Source: Desulfuromonadales bacterium (GTDB taxonomy: Bacteria; Desulfobacterota; Desulfuromonadia; Desulfuromonadales; UBA2197). From it: a DNA stretch of 52,761 nt. This document shows positions 1 through 8,773 of this stretch, one piece after another. The DNA is taken from NCBI GenBank assembly GCA_014859605.1, contig JACUTW010000008.1:1-52761 (forward strand), written 5' to 3'. The translations under genes were made by a program, and so were the position numbers. Below the pieces are notes generated by a model. The model saw only the letters and a program-made list of their open reading frames with translations, ran no database searches and was not told the DNA's origin. Every line of letters starts with the position of its first letter. Position 1 is the stretch's first letter.

Positions 1-2
1 TG

Positions 3-689
3 TCCGAGCAGATCAGTCTGGTCATCGGCCCCGGTTATGTCCTCTCCTTGCAGGAGAAGCCTGGCGACCTCTTTGATTCTTTGCGCCAGCGGATTTACGC
101 CGATCAGGGGCGGGTGCGCAAGATGGGGGCGGATTATCTTGCTTATCGTCTCCTCGACACCATTGTCGACCACTATTTTGTCATTCTTGAACAGATGGGC
201 GAGCAGATTGAAACGCTCGAAGAAGAACTTCTTGCCAAGCCTGACCGGCTGCTGTTGCACCGCATTCATCTGGCCAAGCGTGAAATGATCCTGCTGCGCC
301 GGGCGGTCTGGCCGCTGCGCGAGGTGATCAGCGGCCTGCAGCGCGCTGATTCCGGAAACATCACCCCGGCGGTGCAGCCTTTTTTACGCGACCTTTACGA
401 TCACACTATCCAGATTATCGATACCGTCGAGACCTGCCGCGATGTCATTACCGGCCTCCTCGATCTTTATCTGTCATCGATCAGCAACCGCATGAACGAG
501 ATCATGAAGGTTTTGACGATCATGTCGACCCTCTTTATCCCCCTGACCTTTCTCGTCGGCGTCTACGGGATGAATTTCGACCATCTCCCCGAGTTGCACT
601 GGCGCTGGGGCTATTTTGCTCTGTGGGGGGTAATGCTGAGCTGTGTCGGCGGCATGTTTGTCTTCTTCCGGCGCAAAGGGTGGGTGTAG
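3..689 (+). CDS. corA: CorA-type Mg2+/Co2+ transporter, C-terminal part (5' end outside window)
   Basis: The reading frame is open from the first complete codon, so the gene starts upstream of the window. The visible part is the cytoplasmic helical stalk followed by two C-terminal membrane helices. The CorA signature YGMNF sits at the end of the first helix, followed by an acidic loop (HLPEL) at the pore mouth and a short basic tail (FRRKGWV). CorA proteins form homopentameric inner-membrane channels for Mg2+ or related divalent cations. The substrate cannot be read from this fragment; Zn2+ or Co2+ transport is possible in the family. Confidence 0.93.
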   Translation, partial: SEQISLVIGPGYVLSLQEKPGDLFDSLRQRIYADQGRVRKMGADYLAYRLLDTIVDHYFVILEQMGEQIETLEEELLAKPDRLLLHRIHLAKREMILLRRAVWPLREVISGLQRADSGNITPAVQPFLRDLYDHTIQIIDTVETCRDVITGLLDLYLSSISNRMNEIMKVLTIMSTLFIPLTFLVGVYGMNFDHLPELHWRWGYFALWGVMLSCVGGMFVFFRRKGWV

Positions 690-710
690 GCGGGAGGCGG
701 GCGATATTAC

Positions 711-754
711 AACGCAAAGAGGCTGCCCTTGAGTAGGGGCAGCCTCTTTGCGTT
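711..754. terminator. Strong bidirectional hairpin between corA and the convergent gene
   Basis: A perfect 18-bp inverted repeat (711-728 with 737-754, loop of 8) lies between convergent genes. The stem begins AACGCAAAGAGG. Neither side has a long T run, so termination efficiency is uncertain, but the position between two gene ends fits a shared terminator. Confidence 0.7.
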
Positions 755-811
755 GTTTGTGAAATTCTTTCTTGTTGCGGTCCGTCAGGTTCAAGCTGTT
801 GACGTCAGGTT

Positions 812-2032
812 TTAATCAGCCCTCACCCCCTGGGTCAGTTGCTGCGTCTTCTCACTATAGCGCTGCAAATTGTCACTCAGCCGTGCCTCTTCCTTCTCCA
901 GCCCTTCTTCATCCGCTTCGAGGGCTGCGAGTTCGGCTTCGGATTCCCGCAGCAGGGCTTCGGCTTCGGCCTTGAGCTGGTCGGCCTCGGCGGTTGGCGG
1001 CACTTTGGCGATGGTCTCTTCGGCGGTCTTCTTCTTAGCGACAACGGCAGTCTTGCGTTCGGAGAGCTCCTGTTTTTTGCTGCGGACTATGCTCAGGAAC
1101 TCCGTATCGACCCTGGTCAGTTCCTGCAGTTTTGCCAGATTCATTTCCTCCGGATAAACAATTTGTGGCGGAGATGCTGCGGGGATGTTCGCCATGGTTT
1201 TGGTCGGGCAGTCGATCTCGAGACGTTCGCCGCTGAGGGCCTTTTGCGCTTGTGCCGCGTAGAACCGCGCTTTGTTGTCCGCTTCGGGATTCTTCATGTC
1301 GGCGTATTGCGCGGCGGCATCAGAAAGGGCCTCGGCGCAGGCGAGGCGTTGCAGCGTTGACATCCCGCTGCTTTGGCTACTCCCCGGCGCGAGGCTGGCG
1401 GTCTGGCTGTGGTCGATCCCTTTCCAGGCAAGGGCGCCCTGGCTGCCGTTGCGTTGTGTGGTCGGTTCGTTATCCAGCCCCTTCATCTGTCCGGCCCAGG
1501 ATTGCCGCCGCAGGCGTTCTGCTTCCGCTTTTCTTCTTGCCTCCTCTGCCTTGCGCAGCGCTTCAGCTTCGGCCAGACGCCGGGCTTCTTCTTCCTGCGC
1601 CTGTTTGCGGGCAATCTCTTCGGCGGACGGCCCGGTCGGGGGAGTCAGGGCGGCGCTGAGAATGCCCAGGGCCATGGCTTGTCCCAAAGTGGCCCCGGGA
1701 GGGATGGTAAAACCACTGCCGCCGCCACTGCTGCCGCCACTGGCAGCGCCGTTACACTGGCACCGTGTCTTTTGATAGCCGGTATCATTGGCATAGTTCC
1801 AGAAGGATTTAACGAGATCTTCACATTGTTTTTCAGTCGTGATATTGGCAGGGAGGGGATGGTGGGTCTTGTACATGTTCGATCGAGTTGCCCGGTTGAG
1901 GGTATTGACATACCCCTGGTCATAGATCACCACACATCCTCCGTGCGCCGGTGCAACGGCTGTCATCAGCAGGATGGCGGCTGTGGTGGCCGTAGCGAAG
2001 AGTCGGCAGCGGGCGTCAAGACGATGAATCAT
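812..2032 (-). CDS. Secreted coiled-coil protein of unknown function
   Basis: About 406 residues, no family recognised. A signal peptide (basic start, hydrophobic segment, cleavage near AHG/G) is followed by a short Cys-containing globular part (roughly residues 25-100, including CQC). A Gly/Ser linker, an Ala/Glu/Arg-rich helical stretch (about 140-190) and a second acidic coiled coil at the C-terminus follow. The ATG at 2032 is chosen because it overlaps the stop of the FecR-domain gene (ATGA) and has a GGAG-type ribosome site upstream. Translational coupling suggests it works in the envelope with that protein. The C-terminal half is low complexity, so homology searches there will be noisy. 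Confidence 0.75.
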   Translation of the reverse strand: MIHRLDARCRLFATATTAAILLMTAVAPAHGGCVVIYDQGYVNTLNRATRSNMYKTHHPLPANITTEKQCEDLVKSFWNYANDTGYQKTRCQCNGAASGGSSGGGSGFTIPPGATLGQAMALGILSAALTPPTGPSAEEIARKQAQEEEARRLAEAEALRKAEEARRKAEAERLRRQSWAGQMKGLDNEPTTQRNGSQGALAWKGIDHSQTASLAPGSSQSSGMSTLQRLACAEALSDAAAQYADMKNPEADNKARFYAAQAQKALSGERLEIDCPTKTMANIPAASPPQIVYPEEMNLAKLQELTRVDTEFLSIVRSKKQELSERKTAVVAKKKTAEETIAKVPPTAEADQLKAEAEALLRESEAELAALEADEEGLEKEEARLSDNLQRYSEKTQQLTQGVRAD

Positions 2033-2928
2033 TCCTCTTTCTCCTCTTCCCACTCGTCCCCTTTGTTCTCTGCCGGGATCTCCACCGGGTGAGCGGGGGA
2101 GTGCCCCGGCGCAACGGTGACCTGCTGTCCCGCTGCGACGAGAACGCTGTCCTCCCCGTCGGGGCGGCTGACTTCGACACTCCCTTCGGTGACGGTGACG
2201 GTGGTGCTGCCGTTTTCGGGGTGAGCGATCCGGAAAGCGGTGCCGCGTACCGCCATGGCCGCCGCCGGAGTGCGGACCTGGAAATTCTCCGCCTTCGACA
2301 ACTTCACAACTTCGAGCTTGATCTTGCCGAGTAAGAGTTCGAGAGGGGAAGGACCCTCGGGCAGGGTTAATTCGCTGTTTGGTCCGACCCTGACGGTGCC
2401 GGGTCGATTGCTGAGCTGGAGCGTCACATAGCCGTCGGCGCCGGTGCGGATCGGGGTGCCCGGCTCGGCGATGATCGGCTCACCTTCCGGGACGCGCAGC
2501 CATTGGCCACCCTGCCGGATCTCCACGCTCCCCTTATGGGAAATCGCTACGGCTGCCGGTCTTGTCCCGATCCCTTGGGCTAGCGCTGTTATCCGGCTTT
2601 TGATGGCGGCGGCCATCTCTGCGGCCCGGTCCCGCTGTGATTCGGCTTTGCGCATCGCCGCGCGGGCGGTGGCGGCGGCTTTGCGGGCTGTCTCCCTTGC
2701 GGCGGTATTGCCGGCGACGGTGGCTTTGGCCGCAAGGTCTTCGGCTTTGCGGAGGGTGACGCGGGATTTGTCGGCTTTTTTTCCGGCTTCGTCGCGCAGA
2801 GCTTCAAAGCGGGCAGCCGCTGCGTCGAGCCAGCGGTCACTTTTGCTCTCTTCAGCGCCGACCGGAGCTGCCGATGCGAGAAGAGCGAAAGAGAGCGCTA
2901 TGGTCAGAGCAGAAAGTGTCGATCTCAC
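2029..2928 (-). CDS. FecR-domain periplasmic protein
   Basis: About 299 residues from the GTG at 2928, which overlaps the upstream stop (GTGA) and has GGGAGGA eight bases ahead. A signal peptide (cleavage near VGAEE) is followed by an Ala/Lys/Arg-rich helical region (about 30-120). A FecR-type beta domain follows (about 130-280), with features such as GSVEIRQGGQW, PGTPIRTG and RGTAFRI. The tail is acidic (EWEEEKEE). FecR domains outside siderophore signalling occur in many periplasmic proteins of unknown role. No partner sigma factor or TonB receptor is nearby, so iron signalling is not supported. It is the third gene of a coupled leftward cluster. Confidence 0.82.
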   Translation of the reverse strand: MRSTLSALTIALSFALLASAAPVGAEESKSDRWLDAAAARFEALRDEAGKKADKSRVTLRKAEDLAAKATVAGNTAARETARKAAATARAAMRKAESQRDRAAEMAAAIKSRITALAQGIGTRPAAVAISHKGSVEIRQGGQWLRVPEGEPIIAEPGTPIRTGADGYVTLQLSNRPGTVRVGPNSELTLPEGPSPLELLLGKIKLEVVKLSKAENFQVRTPAAAMAVRGTAFRIAHPENGSTTVTVTEGSVEVSRPDGEDSVLVAAGQQVTVAPGHSPAHPVEIPAENKGDEWEEEKEE

Positions 2929-4217
2929 TTGCGACGTCCTCCCGCGGCACTTTCTTCCTGTTTCGGGCTGGTCGCGCCTTCCTTGTCGCGGGCGGCTTCC
3001 CACTGATACACGAGATCGCGCGCTTTACGGGCGTCCGCCGCCTCGGGAGCGAGATCGAGATAAGCGTTCATCGATTCGATCGCCGGGCTGTAATCCTTAT
3101 TCATGGCGTACGCCATCGCCAGATTATAGCGGGGAGTCGGGAGCCAGGGGGTTTTGCGGATCGCTTCCGAGAGGAGCGCAATCGCCCGCTCGGAGTCATT
3201 CTCCAGGGCCATCGTTTCAGCCTGGACGATGAGTCGCCGTGCCTCTTCCGGCATCGGCGGTTTAACCGGCAGGGAGCGGTAGCAGTCGAAGACCTTCTTT
3301 TTGATAGCGGCGAGATCGGCAGGGATCAGGGTATTTTCGTAGGCGCGGGTAAAGTGGTCAAGAGCGATGAACCCTTTGCCGGCAGCCAGGGCCTGATCGC
3401 CGCGCCGTTCTTCGGCCACGGGGAGGAAGAGGCGGCGGGACGCAGCCGCATCGATGCGGCCGCTTTGCTGGAGATTGCCGTTACTGGTCTGGGCCTGGAC
3501 GATAACTTCGATCTCGCCCGGTTCAGCGCGGAACGAGCGGAAGAGGGGCGCGGCATCGAGGGCGGCTTTTCCGTTTATATCCGTTTCGAGGGTGCGAATG
3601 ATCGGTTCTTCTCCCCTGGTCTGGAGTTGAACTTTAAGGGGGATTTTAGCGAGGCCAACTTCTTCGGAGACAGTTTTGCCGGTCGGTCTTTTCCTCACAT
3701 CCCCGCGGGTGTCGACAATGTCACAAGAATCCATGATCCCGACGAGGGCCTGAATCGAGAACATAAACATCCCGTGTTCGCAGGGATTGTCATCGTCAGT
3801 GCCGAGGAGCCTGCCGAGGGCGGTGTCATCGTTGGAAAGGGCGGCAGCGCTGATAATAATCGGCGAAGCCACAGTGAGGACCGCACCAAGGGGGATGATC
3901 AACGGCCCCCATTGCCGTTCATAGGTGTTTTCCTGCACCGTGGTGATATTCGCCTCGGGGCCGGTCAGGGTGTGCGACACCATAAAGGCAAGGGGGGTGG
4001 CAGGCGTCTCCGCACTGGGGAGCGTTGTCACCAGCAGTCGCGGCGGCCCGGCCTGGGCAGCGTCCCGGTCAAGAGCGGTGTTGAAAGTTTTGGTGCGCGG
4101 GTCAGGGATGTAGCCGCTGGTGTAGGAAACACAGCCCTGCAAGGACAGGGCAAGGGTCAGGAGTGCGCCAAGCAGGAGTGAATGCGTGTTGCGGTGGGTC
4201 AGGCTGATTTTTTTCAT
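2925..4217 (-). CDS. TPR lipoprotein, paralogue of the upstream gene (copy 2)
   Basis: 430 residues. An N-terminal lipoprotein signal ends in the lipobox LSLQGC (Cys29). A domain with a hydrophobic segment (about 105-130) and two Cys residues (NPCE ... DSCDIVD) follows. The motif AEERRGDQALAAGKG comes next, and the C-terminus has TPR-like helical repeats (RYNLAMAYAM; YLDLAPEA). It is the same length as the gene at 4217-5509 and aligns with it end to end, showing a tandem duplication. Its ATG overlaps the stop of that gene by one base (TAATG). It is probably an outer- or inner-membrane-anchored scaffold; the function is unknown. Confidence 0.83.
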   Translation of the reverse strand: MKKISLTHRNTHSLLLGALLTLALSLQGCVSYTSGYIPDPRTKTFNTALDRDAAQAGPPRLLVTTLPSAETPATPLAFMVSHTLTGPEANITTVQENTYERQWGPLIIPLGAVLTVASPIIISAAALSNDDTALGRLLGTDDDNPCEHGMFMFSIQALVGIMDSCDIVDTRGDVRKRPTGKTVSEEVGLAKIPLKVQLQTRGEEPIIRTLETDINGKAALDAAPLFRSFRAEPGEIEVIVQAQTSNGNLQQSGRIDAAASRRLFLPVAEERRGDQALAAGKGFIALDHFTRAYENTLIPADLAAIKKKVFDCYRSLPVKPPMPEEARRLIVQAETMALENDSERAIALLSEAIRKTPWLPTPRYNLAMAYAMNKDYSPAIESMNAYLDLAPEAADARKARDLVYQWEAARDKEGATSPKQEESAAGGRRK

Positions 4218-5509
4218 TATCGACCTCTGGCTTTCTTTGCTTCAAAAATCTGTTGCGTTTCATTTTGCACTGCGCTTTGGGTACCATGAACCGGCGGAGG
4301 AGTCAGCGTTTCCCATTCGTAGATCTTATCCTTTGCCTGCCGTGCGTCCGGGGCATCAGGGGCCAGTTCGAGGTAGTGGTTCATCGTCGTGATCGCGGCG
4401 GAGTAGTTGGCTTCCATCGCTTGTGCCATCGCCAGATTGTAGCGGAGGATAGGCATCCAGGGTGCCATCTGGATCGCTTCACCGAGTTTTTGGATTGCTC
4501 CGGTCGCATTGTCATTCCTGGAGAGGGTCTCGGCCTGCACGGAAAGGCGCCGCGCTTCCTCGGGGAAGAGGGGTTTGAGTGGAAGAGCGCGGTAGGTCGA
4601 GGTGATCTTGGTCCAGAGACCGGGATTGACCACGGCTGGGTCGCCGTTGCCATTACCGGCGCGGGAGTAATGATCGAGAGCAACCAATCCCTTGCCGGCG
4701 GCGAGGGCCTGGTCGCCGGCCCGTTCTTCGGCGATGGGGCGGTAGAGGAGGCGGACGGTTTCGGCGTCGATCGCGATGCTGATGACGGTATTTTCTTCGT
4801 CAATGACGCGGAGGCTGGCTTCGACATCAGCGGGGTAATCGCGGTAAAGCGCAAAGAAGGGCTGCAGGTTGATGGCGACCGTGCCGGTGGAGTCGGTGCG
4901 GTAGGTCTGGACGATCGGTTGTTCGGCTCTGGCGCTCAGTCGCAATTCGACGGGTTTGTCAACGACCGGGACCTTTTCGCTGATGGTGCGGCCGGTCGGG
5001 GTTTTGACTTCGTTCATGCGGCGGGCAACGATGGTGCAGCTCGTGGCAACGCCGATGATGGCGTTCAGGCCGAATTCGGTCGTATTCTCTTTGCAGGGGT
5101 TGGGATCGGAGCCATAGAACATCTCAAAGGCTTTTTCGCCATCGCCGGAGATAACGCCGCCGAGAAAGCCGAGGGGGGCAGTCGGGACGAGCAGCACTCC
5201 GAGGGGGATCAGCAGCGGCGTCCATTGGTGCCGGTAACTGTTCTCTTGGAAGGAGGTGGTTTCTGTCTCCGGTCCGCTGTGGGCTCGGCTTAGTTGCACA
5301 CTGAGCGGTGCTTCCGGCGCAATCGAGGAGGGTTGTGTGGTGAGGACCAGGCGGGGCGGTTCGGTTTGCGCTGCGGAGCGGTCAAGTCCCGTATGGGTCT
5401 GCAACGTTCTCGGATCCTGAACGTAACTGCTGTTATAGGAGATGCAGCCCGACAGGGACAGGGCGACGAGCAGGAGGAGGGGGAGATAGGTGCGCTGCAT
5501 TCTGTTCAC
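4217..5509 (-). CDS. TPR lipoprotein, paralogue of the downstream gene (copy 1)
   Basis: 430 residues from a GTG at 5509 with AGGAGG eight bases upstream; an ATG three codons in is an alternative. The lipobox is LSLSGC (Cys22). It shares with its neighbour the YVQDPRT-type motif after the lipid anchor, a hydrophobic central segment, a conserved Cys pair (NPCK ... TSCTIV), the AEERAGDQALAAGKG motif and TPR helices near the C-terminus (RYNLAMAQAM; YLELAPDA). The paralogues have diverged in the middle but keep these anchors, suggesting two related subunits. The next gene upstream on the same strand ends 74 bases away, so transcription may begin further upstream. Confidence 0.83.
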   Translation of the reverse strand: MNRMQRTYLPLLLLVALSLSGCISYNSSYVQDPRTLQTHTGLDRSAAQTEPPRLVLTTQPSSIAPEAPLSVQLSRAHSGPETETTSFQENSYRHQWTPLLIPLGVLLVPTAPLGFLGGVISGDGEKAFEMFYGSDPNPCKENTTEFGLNAIIGVATSCTIVARRMNEVKTPTGRTISEKVPVVDKPVELRLSARAEQPIVQTYRTDSTGTVAINLQPFFALYRDYPADVEASLRVIDEENTVISIAIDAETVRLLYRPIAEERAGDQALAAGKGLVALDHYSRAGNGNGDPAVVNPGLWTKITSTYRALPLKPLFPEEARRLSVQAETLSRNDNATGAIQKLGEAIQMAPWMPILRYNLAMAQAMEANYSAAITTMNHYLELAPDAPDARQAKDKIYEWETLTPPPVHGTQSAVQNETQQIFEAKKARGR

Positions 5510-5583
5510 GATGATTTCCTCCTGTCAGGAGACATGTTGTCCTGTGCCTCGTCGGGCGTTTTGAAGTTAAAGGGGGATTGACC

Positions 5584-7197
5584 TCAGAGTCCGGTGATCT
5601 CCTGATTCTCCGGATAGCTCACCGCAAAAATGGTCGATAGTTGCCGCTTTTCGCCGGGAGCCAGGGTCAGGGTCCAGGTCAGGATGCCGTCGCTGCCGAT
5701 CTCTGCGTCTTTGCTGGTCGGGGCAATGACTTCCACCTTGATCTCTTCGTGTGCAGAGATCGGGACTTGATCCCGCACCAGCAGGGTGATCGGCCGCGAC
5801 TTGCCGTTGACAATCTCGGCCTGATATTCGTAGTGCTTGCGGGTCTTTTTGGCAAAGGCTCCGGTACGCTCGGTGAACTGTTTCTGCATTTTAACGCTGG
5901 CAAAGATCGTTTCGTCCATGCCGAGGGTCAGGCGCATCTCGTCGCCGGCCAAAATCGGTTTCTCGACCCTTTGGGTGCTGACAAAGCGGCCGTCGAGAAA
6001 GATGTTCAGTTCGCCCCCCGGCAGCGGGAAGACAAAGGGATTTTTGAGCTCAGCGGTCAGTGACGCGTATTGTGCCAGCTTCGGGATGGCGAGATATTCG
6101 AATTTTCCTTCGGCAACCGAGGAGGAGACGAGAATTTTGTGGGGCTGATTATCAGCGGGGAGGGAGACCCTCTGTGCCAGCACATAACTCATTGAGGTCG
6201 CCTCGCTCCGCACTTCCGGTGCGGCCAGGGCGTCTTCATAAGGCGCTGCCATCATGGCAAGTTGCGGCGCTTCCGACATCTCCATCATTTTAGCGCGCCC
6301 GTAAGGCTGGTAAACCGGCGGTTGGTAGATATCGAGCCGCCAGGGGGACAGTTCGGGGAGTTCGCCGGAGACCGCCGGCCGGGCCGTGGAAATCTCGATA
6401 TTGCTGCCGCTCAGATCTTCGCCGCTGGCCTGTTTGACGATGGCGAAGAAGTTGAGTTCGAGGCGCTGGGTGAGCGTGTCAGCCCGCACTTCGTACTTTG
6501 GCGTCCATTGCACCCCCCGCAGAAAGTAGGAGTATTCGAGGGGAAAGGAGGTTGCCGCATCGGCATAAACCGTCACCAGGATGCTCTTCGACTCTTCCCG
6601 GCCGGGCACGAGATTGCGCTTCTCTCTTTCGAGCTCAGCCTTCTTTTTGTTGAGATCGGTGATGCTCTGTTCGAGTTCCGCAACTTTACCGAGGCGGTCA
6701 GTCGTGGCCTGCTCCATGGCGATCAGGTAGTCGCGGACGGTCGCAAAGGAGGTATTTTGTTCCTGGGAGAAGGGGACGATCTTTTGCAGAAAAGTCAGGG
6801 AATTCTTTTGCACGGTCAGGGCGTTCCCTTGGCGGACGAGATCTTGATCGACTTTGTCGATTTTGGCCTGTAACTCTTTGGTCCGATGCTGATCGGCTTT
6901 GATGAGAGCCGTCCGGCGCACTTCGATGTCGATGATCCGGGCTTTACCGGGGTTGCGGAGGCTGGCCTGAACGGAATCGTCGATCATGCCCGGCGTCAGA
7001 CCGGTGAGTTCCAGGGTGTTTTCCCCTTGCGCGACTGCCACCTGGAGAGTCTTTTTCACCATGGCCCGATCCGGGTAAATGACGACGCCGACCGTGGTTG
7101 CTGCTGCGGTGGAATAGGGGGCCGCAGCGGCCAGGGAGAGGCCCGGCAGGTACAGGAACTGTAGGAGGAAGAGGCAGGGCAGGAAGTTCCGGATCAT
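5584..7197 (-). CDS. DUF4140/DUF4139 (mucoidy-inhibitor MuiA-like) protein
   Basis: About 537 residues from the ATG at 7197, with GGAGGT five bases upstream; the open frame extends further but lacks a start site there. A signal peptide is followed by a DUF4140-type beta domain (about 35-130), a coiled coil (about 120-225, rich in Glu/Lys/Gln), and a DUF4139 domain to the C-terminus with the typical YFLRGVQWTPKYEVRAD and ELNFFAIVKQ features. Family members are secreted or periplasmic and of unclear function; the name comes from an effect on mucoidy in one species. It ends 74 bases before the tandem lipoprotein genes and may be the first gene of that operon. Confidence 0.85.
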   Translation of the reverse strand: MIRNFLPCLFLLQFLYLPGLSLAAAAPYSTAAATTVGVVIYPDRAMVKKTLQVAVAQGENTLELTGLTPGMIDDSVQASLRNPGKARIIDIEVRRTALIKADQHRTKELQAKIDKVDQDLVRQGNALTVQKNSLTFLQKIVPFSQEQNTSFATVRDYLIAMEQATTDRLGKVAELEQSITDLNKKKAELEREKRNLVPGREESKSILVTVYADAATSFPLEYSYFLRGVQWTPKYEVRADTLTQRLELNFFAIVKQASGEDLSGSNIEISTARPAVSGELPELSPWRLDIYQPPVYQPYGRAKMMEMSEAPQLAMMAAPYEDALAAPEVRSEATSMSYVLAQRVSLPADNQPHKILVSSSVAEGKFEYLAIPKLAQYASLTAELKNPFVFPLPGGELNIFLDGRFVSTQRVEKPILAGDEMRLTLGMDETIFASVKMQKQFTERTGAFAKKTRKHYEYQAEIVNGKSRPITLLVRDQVPISAHEEIKVEVIAPTSKDAEIGSDGILTWTLTLAPGEKRQLSTIFAVSYPENQEITGL

Positions 7198-7339
7198 TGT
7201 GACCTCCAGGCAGATGCGATGGTTCCTTTCCGGAAGGGAATCCCTTCGGGAAAAAAAGGGGGATGCCAGATAAAAATCTGACGATGATTGTCGCAAAAAT
7301 CCTTTTGCAATACCAAGTTTTTTTATTGGGCTTTGGTCA

Positions 7340-7645
7340 TTATTTGTCGCGGCGGGGGGGAGTCGATGGTTCTGCTGTAGTCTGTTTGATCCGATTTTTA
7401 TATTGCTCTGCATCCTGCTGGTATTCATCGAAGACAGCAAAGGCAAAAAGAGCGGCAACCAAGGCAACAATTCCTGCAGAGATGCGCCGTCGGGGAGTGC
7501 CGAAACAGAGCGGGGGAGCGATGACAAGCCCTGCAAAGATGGCCGAGAAGAATTGGCCGGCCGGAGATGGGATCATCAAACCGATGAAAAGGATGATTGC
7601 TGCCAGCCAGGTCAGTGTTTGCGCCGAAGAATCCTTGATTTTCAT
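7340..7645 (-). CDS. Small two-helix membrane protein, unknown
   Basis: 101 residues. Hydrophobic segments at about 11-28 and 30-45 and a third at about 57-73 suggest two or three membrane passes, followed by a charged Gln/Asp-rich tail ending PPRRDK. It sits just downstream of rodA on the same strand (34 bases), so it may be co-transcribed with the rod-shape cluster. The ribosome site is weak (CGGA). No family recognised. Confidence 0.6.
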   Translation of the reverse strand: MKIKDSSAQTLTWLAAIILFIGLMIPSPAGQFFSAIFAGLVIAPPLCFGTPRRRISAGIVALVAALFAFAVFDEYQQDAEQYKNRIKQTTAEPSTPPRRDK

Positions 7646-7678
7646 GTCAATCCGTGGCTTGTTCGTTTGGAAAAAAGG

Positions 7679-8773
7679 TTAAAACATAAAGCGTCGCATG
7701 CTGACATTGAGGAGTAATCCTGTGCCGATCATCGTTGTCACCATGCTGGTGCCACCATAGGAGAAGAGGGGGAGGGGGATGCCGACGACGGGGAGCAGGC
7801 CGGTGACCATGCCGAGATTGATAATGATGTGCCAGAAGAGCATGGCGGTGACGCCGACGGCGAGGTACATGCCGAAACGGTCGGAGGCGCGGCGGGCGAT
7901 ATAGATCCCCCAGATGATGATGAGGAGATACAGGGTCAAAAGAATGGCGGTGCCGATAAAGCCCCATTCCTCGGCGAAGACGGAAAAGGCAAAGTCGGTG
8001 TGGCGTTCGGGGAGGAAGGCGAGTTGCGATTGCGTCCCCTCCATAAAACCTTTGCCGGTAAAGCTGCCGGAGCCGATGGCGATCTTGGACTGGATAATGT
8101 GGTAGCCGCTGCCGCGGGGATCGGCTTCCGGATTTAAAAAGGTGAAGATACGCTGGCGCTGGTAGTTGTGCAGGAAGGACCAGCCGGTCCAGGCGGCGGC
8201 GACGGCAACACCGGCCAGAGTGATAAAGGTGCGGAGCTTGACGCCGGCAAAGAGGATCATGGTGGCGCCGATAAAGAGGAGCATCATGGCGGTGCCGAGG
8301 TCGGGTTGTTTGAGGATGAAGGCGACCGGCAGCAGGACGAAACCAAGAGGAATCAGCAACTCTTTGAGGTTGAGGCCGCCGAGGCGGCCATGCAGGGTAA
8401 AGTAGCGGGCCAGGGTAATGATTATTACCGGTTTGGCAATTTCACTCGGCTGCAGATTGATCGGTCCGAGGCTGAGCCAGCGGGTCGCCCCCATCGAGGT
8501 CTTGCCGACGAGCATGACCGCCAGTAGCAGAAAGATGGTGAAGCCGTAAGCGAAAAAAGCGGAATACTCGAGGTGCCGGTAATCAAAGAGGCAGAGCGTG
8601 AAGGCGATGCCAAGGCCGAGAGCAAACCAGGTGAGCTGTTTGAGGTAGACCGGGGTGGCCCCGGACCAGTCTGCGGTCACACTGCAAAGGTTGAGGATGC
8701 CGAGGCCGGCGACCGCGACGATCAATCCCAAAAGCATCCAGTCAAAGTGGGTGACAAGGCGACGGTCGAACAT
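7679..8773 (-). CDS. rodA: Rod-shape peptidoglycan glycosyltransferase RodA (SEDS family)
   Basis: 364 residues with about ten hydrophobic segments. SEDS hallmarks are present: the LQPSEIAK motif, the large periplasmic loop with GFMEGTQSQL and FLPERHTDFAF followed by EEWGF, and the C-terminal IPLPLFSYGG signature. RodA polymerises lipid II glycan strands in the elongasome together with PBP2, whose gene ends immediately upstream; the ATG at 8773 directly abuts that stop. It is the last conserved gene of the mreB-mreC-mreD-mrdA-rodA order. Confidence 0.96.
   Translation of the reverse strand: MFDRRLVTHFDWMLLGLIVAVAGLGILNLCSVTADWSGATPVYLKQLTWFALGLGIAFTLCLFDYRHLEYSAFFAYGFTIFLLLAVMLVGKTSMGATRWLSLGPINLQPSEIAKPVIIITLARYFTLHGRLGGLNLKELLIPLGFVLLPVAFILKQPDLGTAMMLLFIGATMILFAGVKLRTFITLAGVAVAAAWTGWSFLHNYQRQRIFTFLNPEADPRGSGYHIIQSKIAIGSGSFTGKGFMEGTQSQLAFLPERHTDFAFSVFAEEWGFIGTAILLTLYLLIIIWGIYIARRASDRFGMYLAVGVTAMLFWHIIINLGMVTGLLPVVGIPLPLFSYGGTSMVTTMIGTGLLLNVSMRRFMF

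Noticed and set aside
2029-2928. FecR-type iron signalling system
   Set aside because: No ECF sigma factor or TonB-dependent receptor is nearby, and the domain is common in unrelated periplasmic proteins.
2874-4181. 435-codon open frame on the plus strand
   Set aside because: It overlaps two coupled minus-strand genes with signal peptides and ribosome sites, and shows no recognisable domain.
7201-7270. Hairpin and A/T run between the small membrane protein and the MuiA-like gene
   Set aside because: The T run lies before, not after, the weak stem on the transcribed strand, so it is not a terminator.
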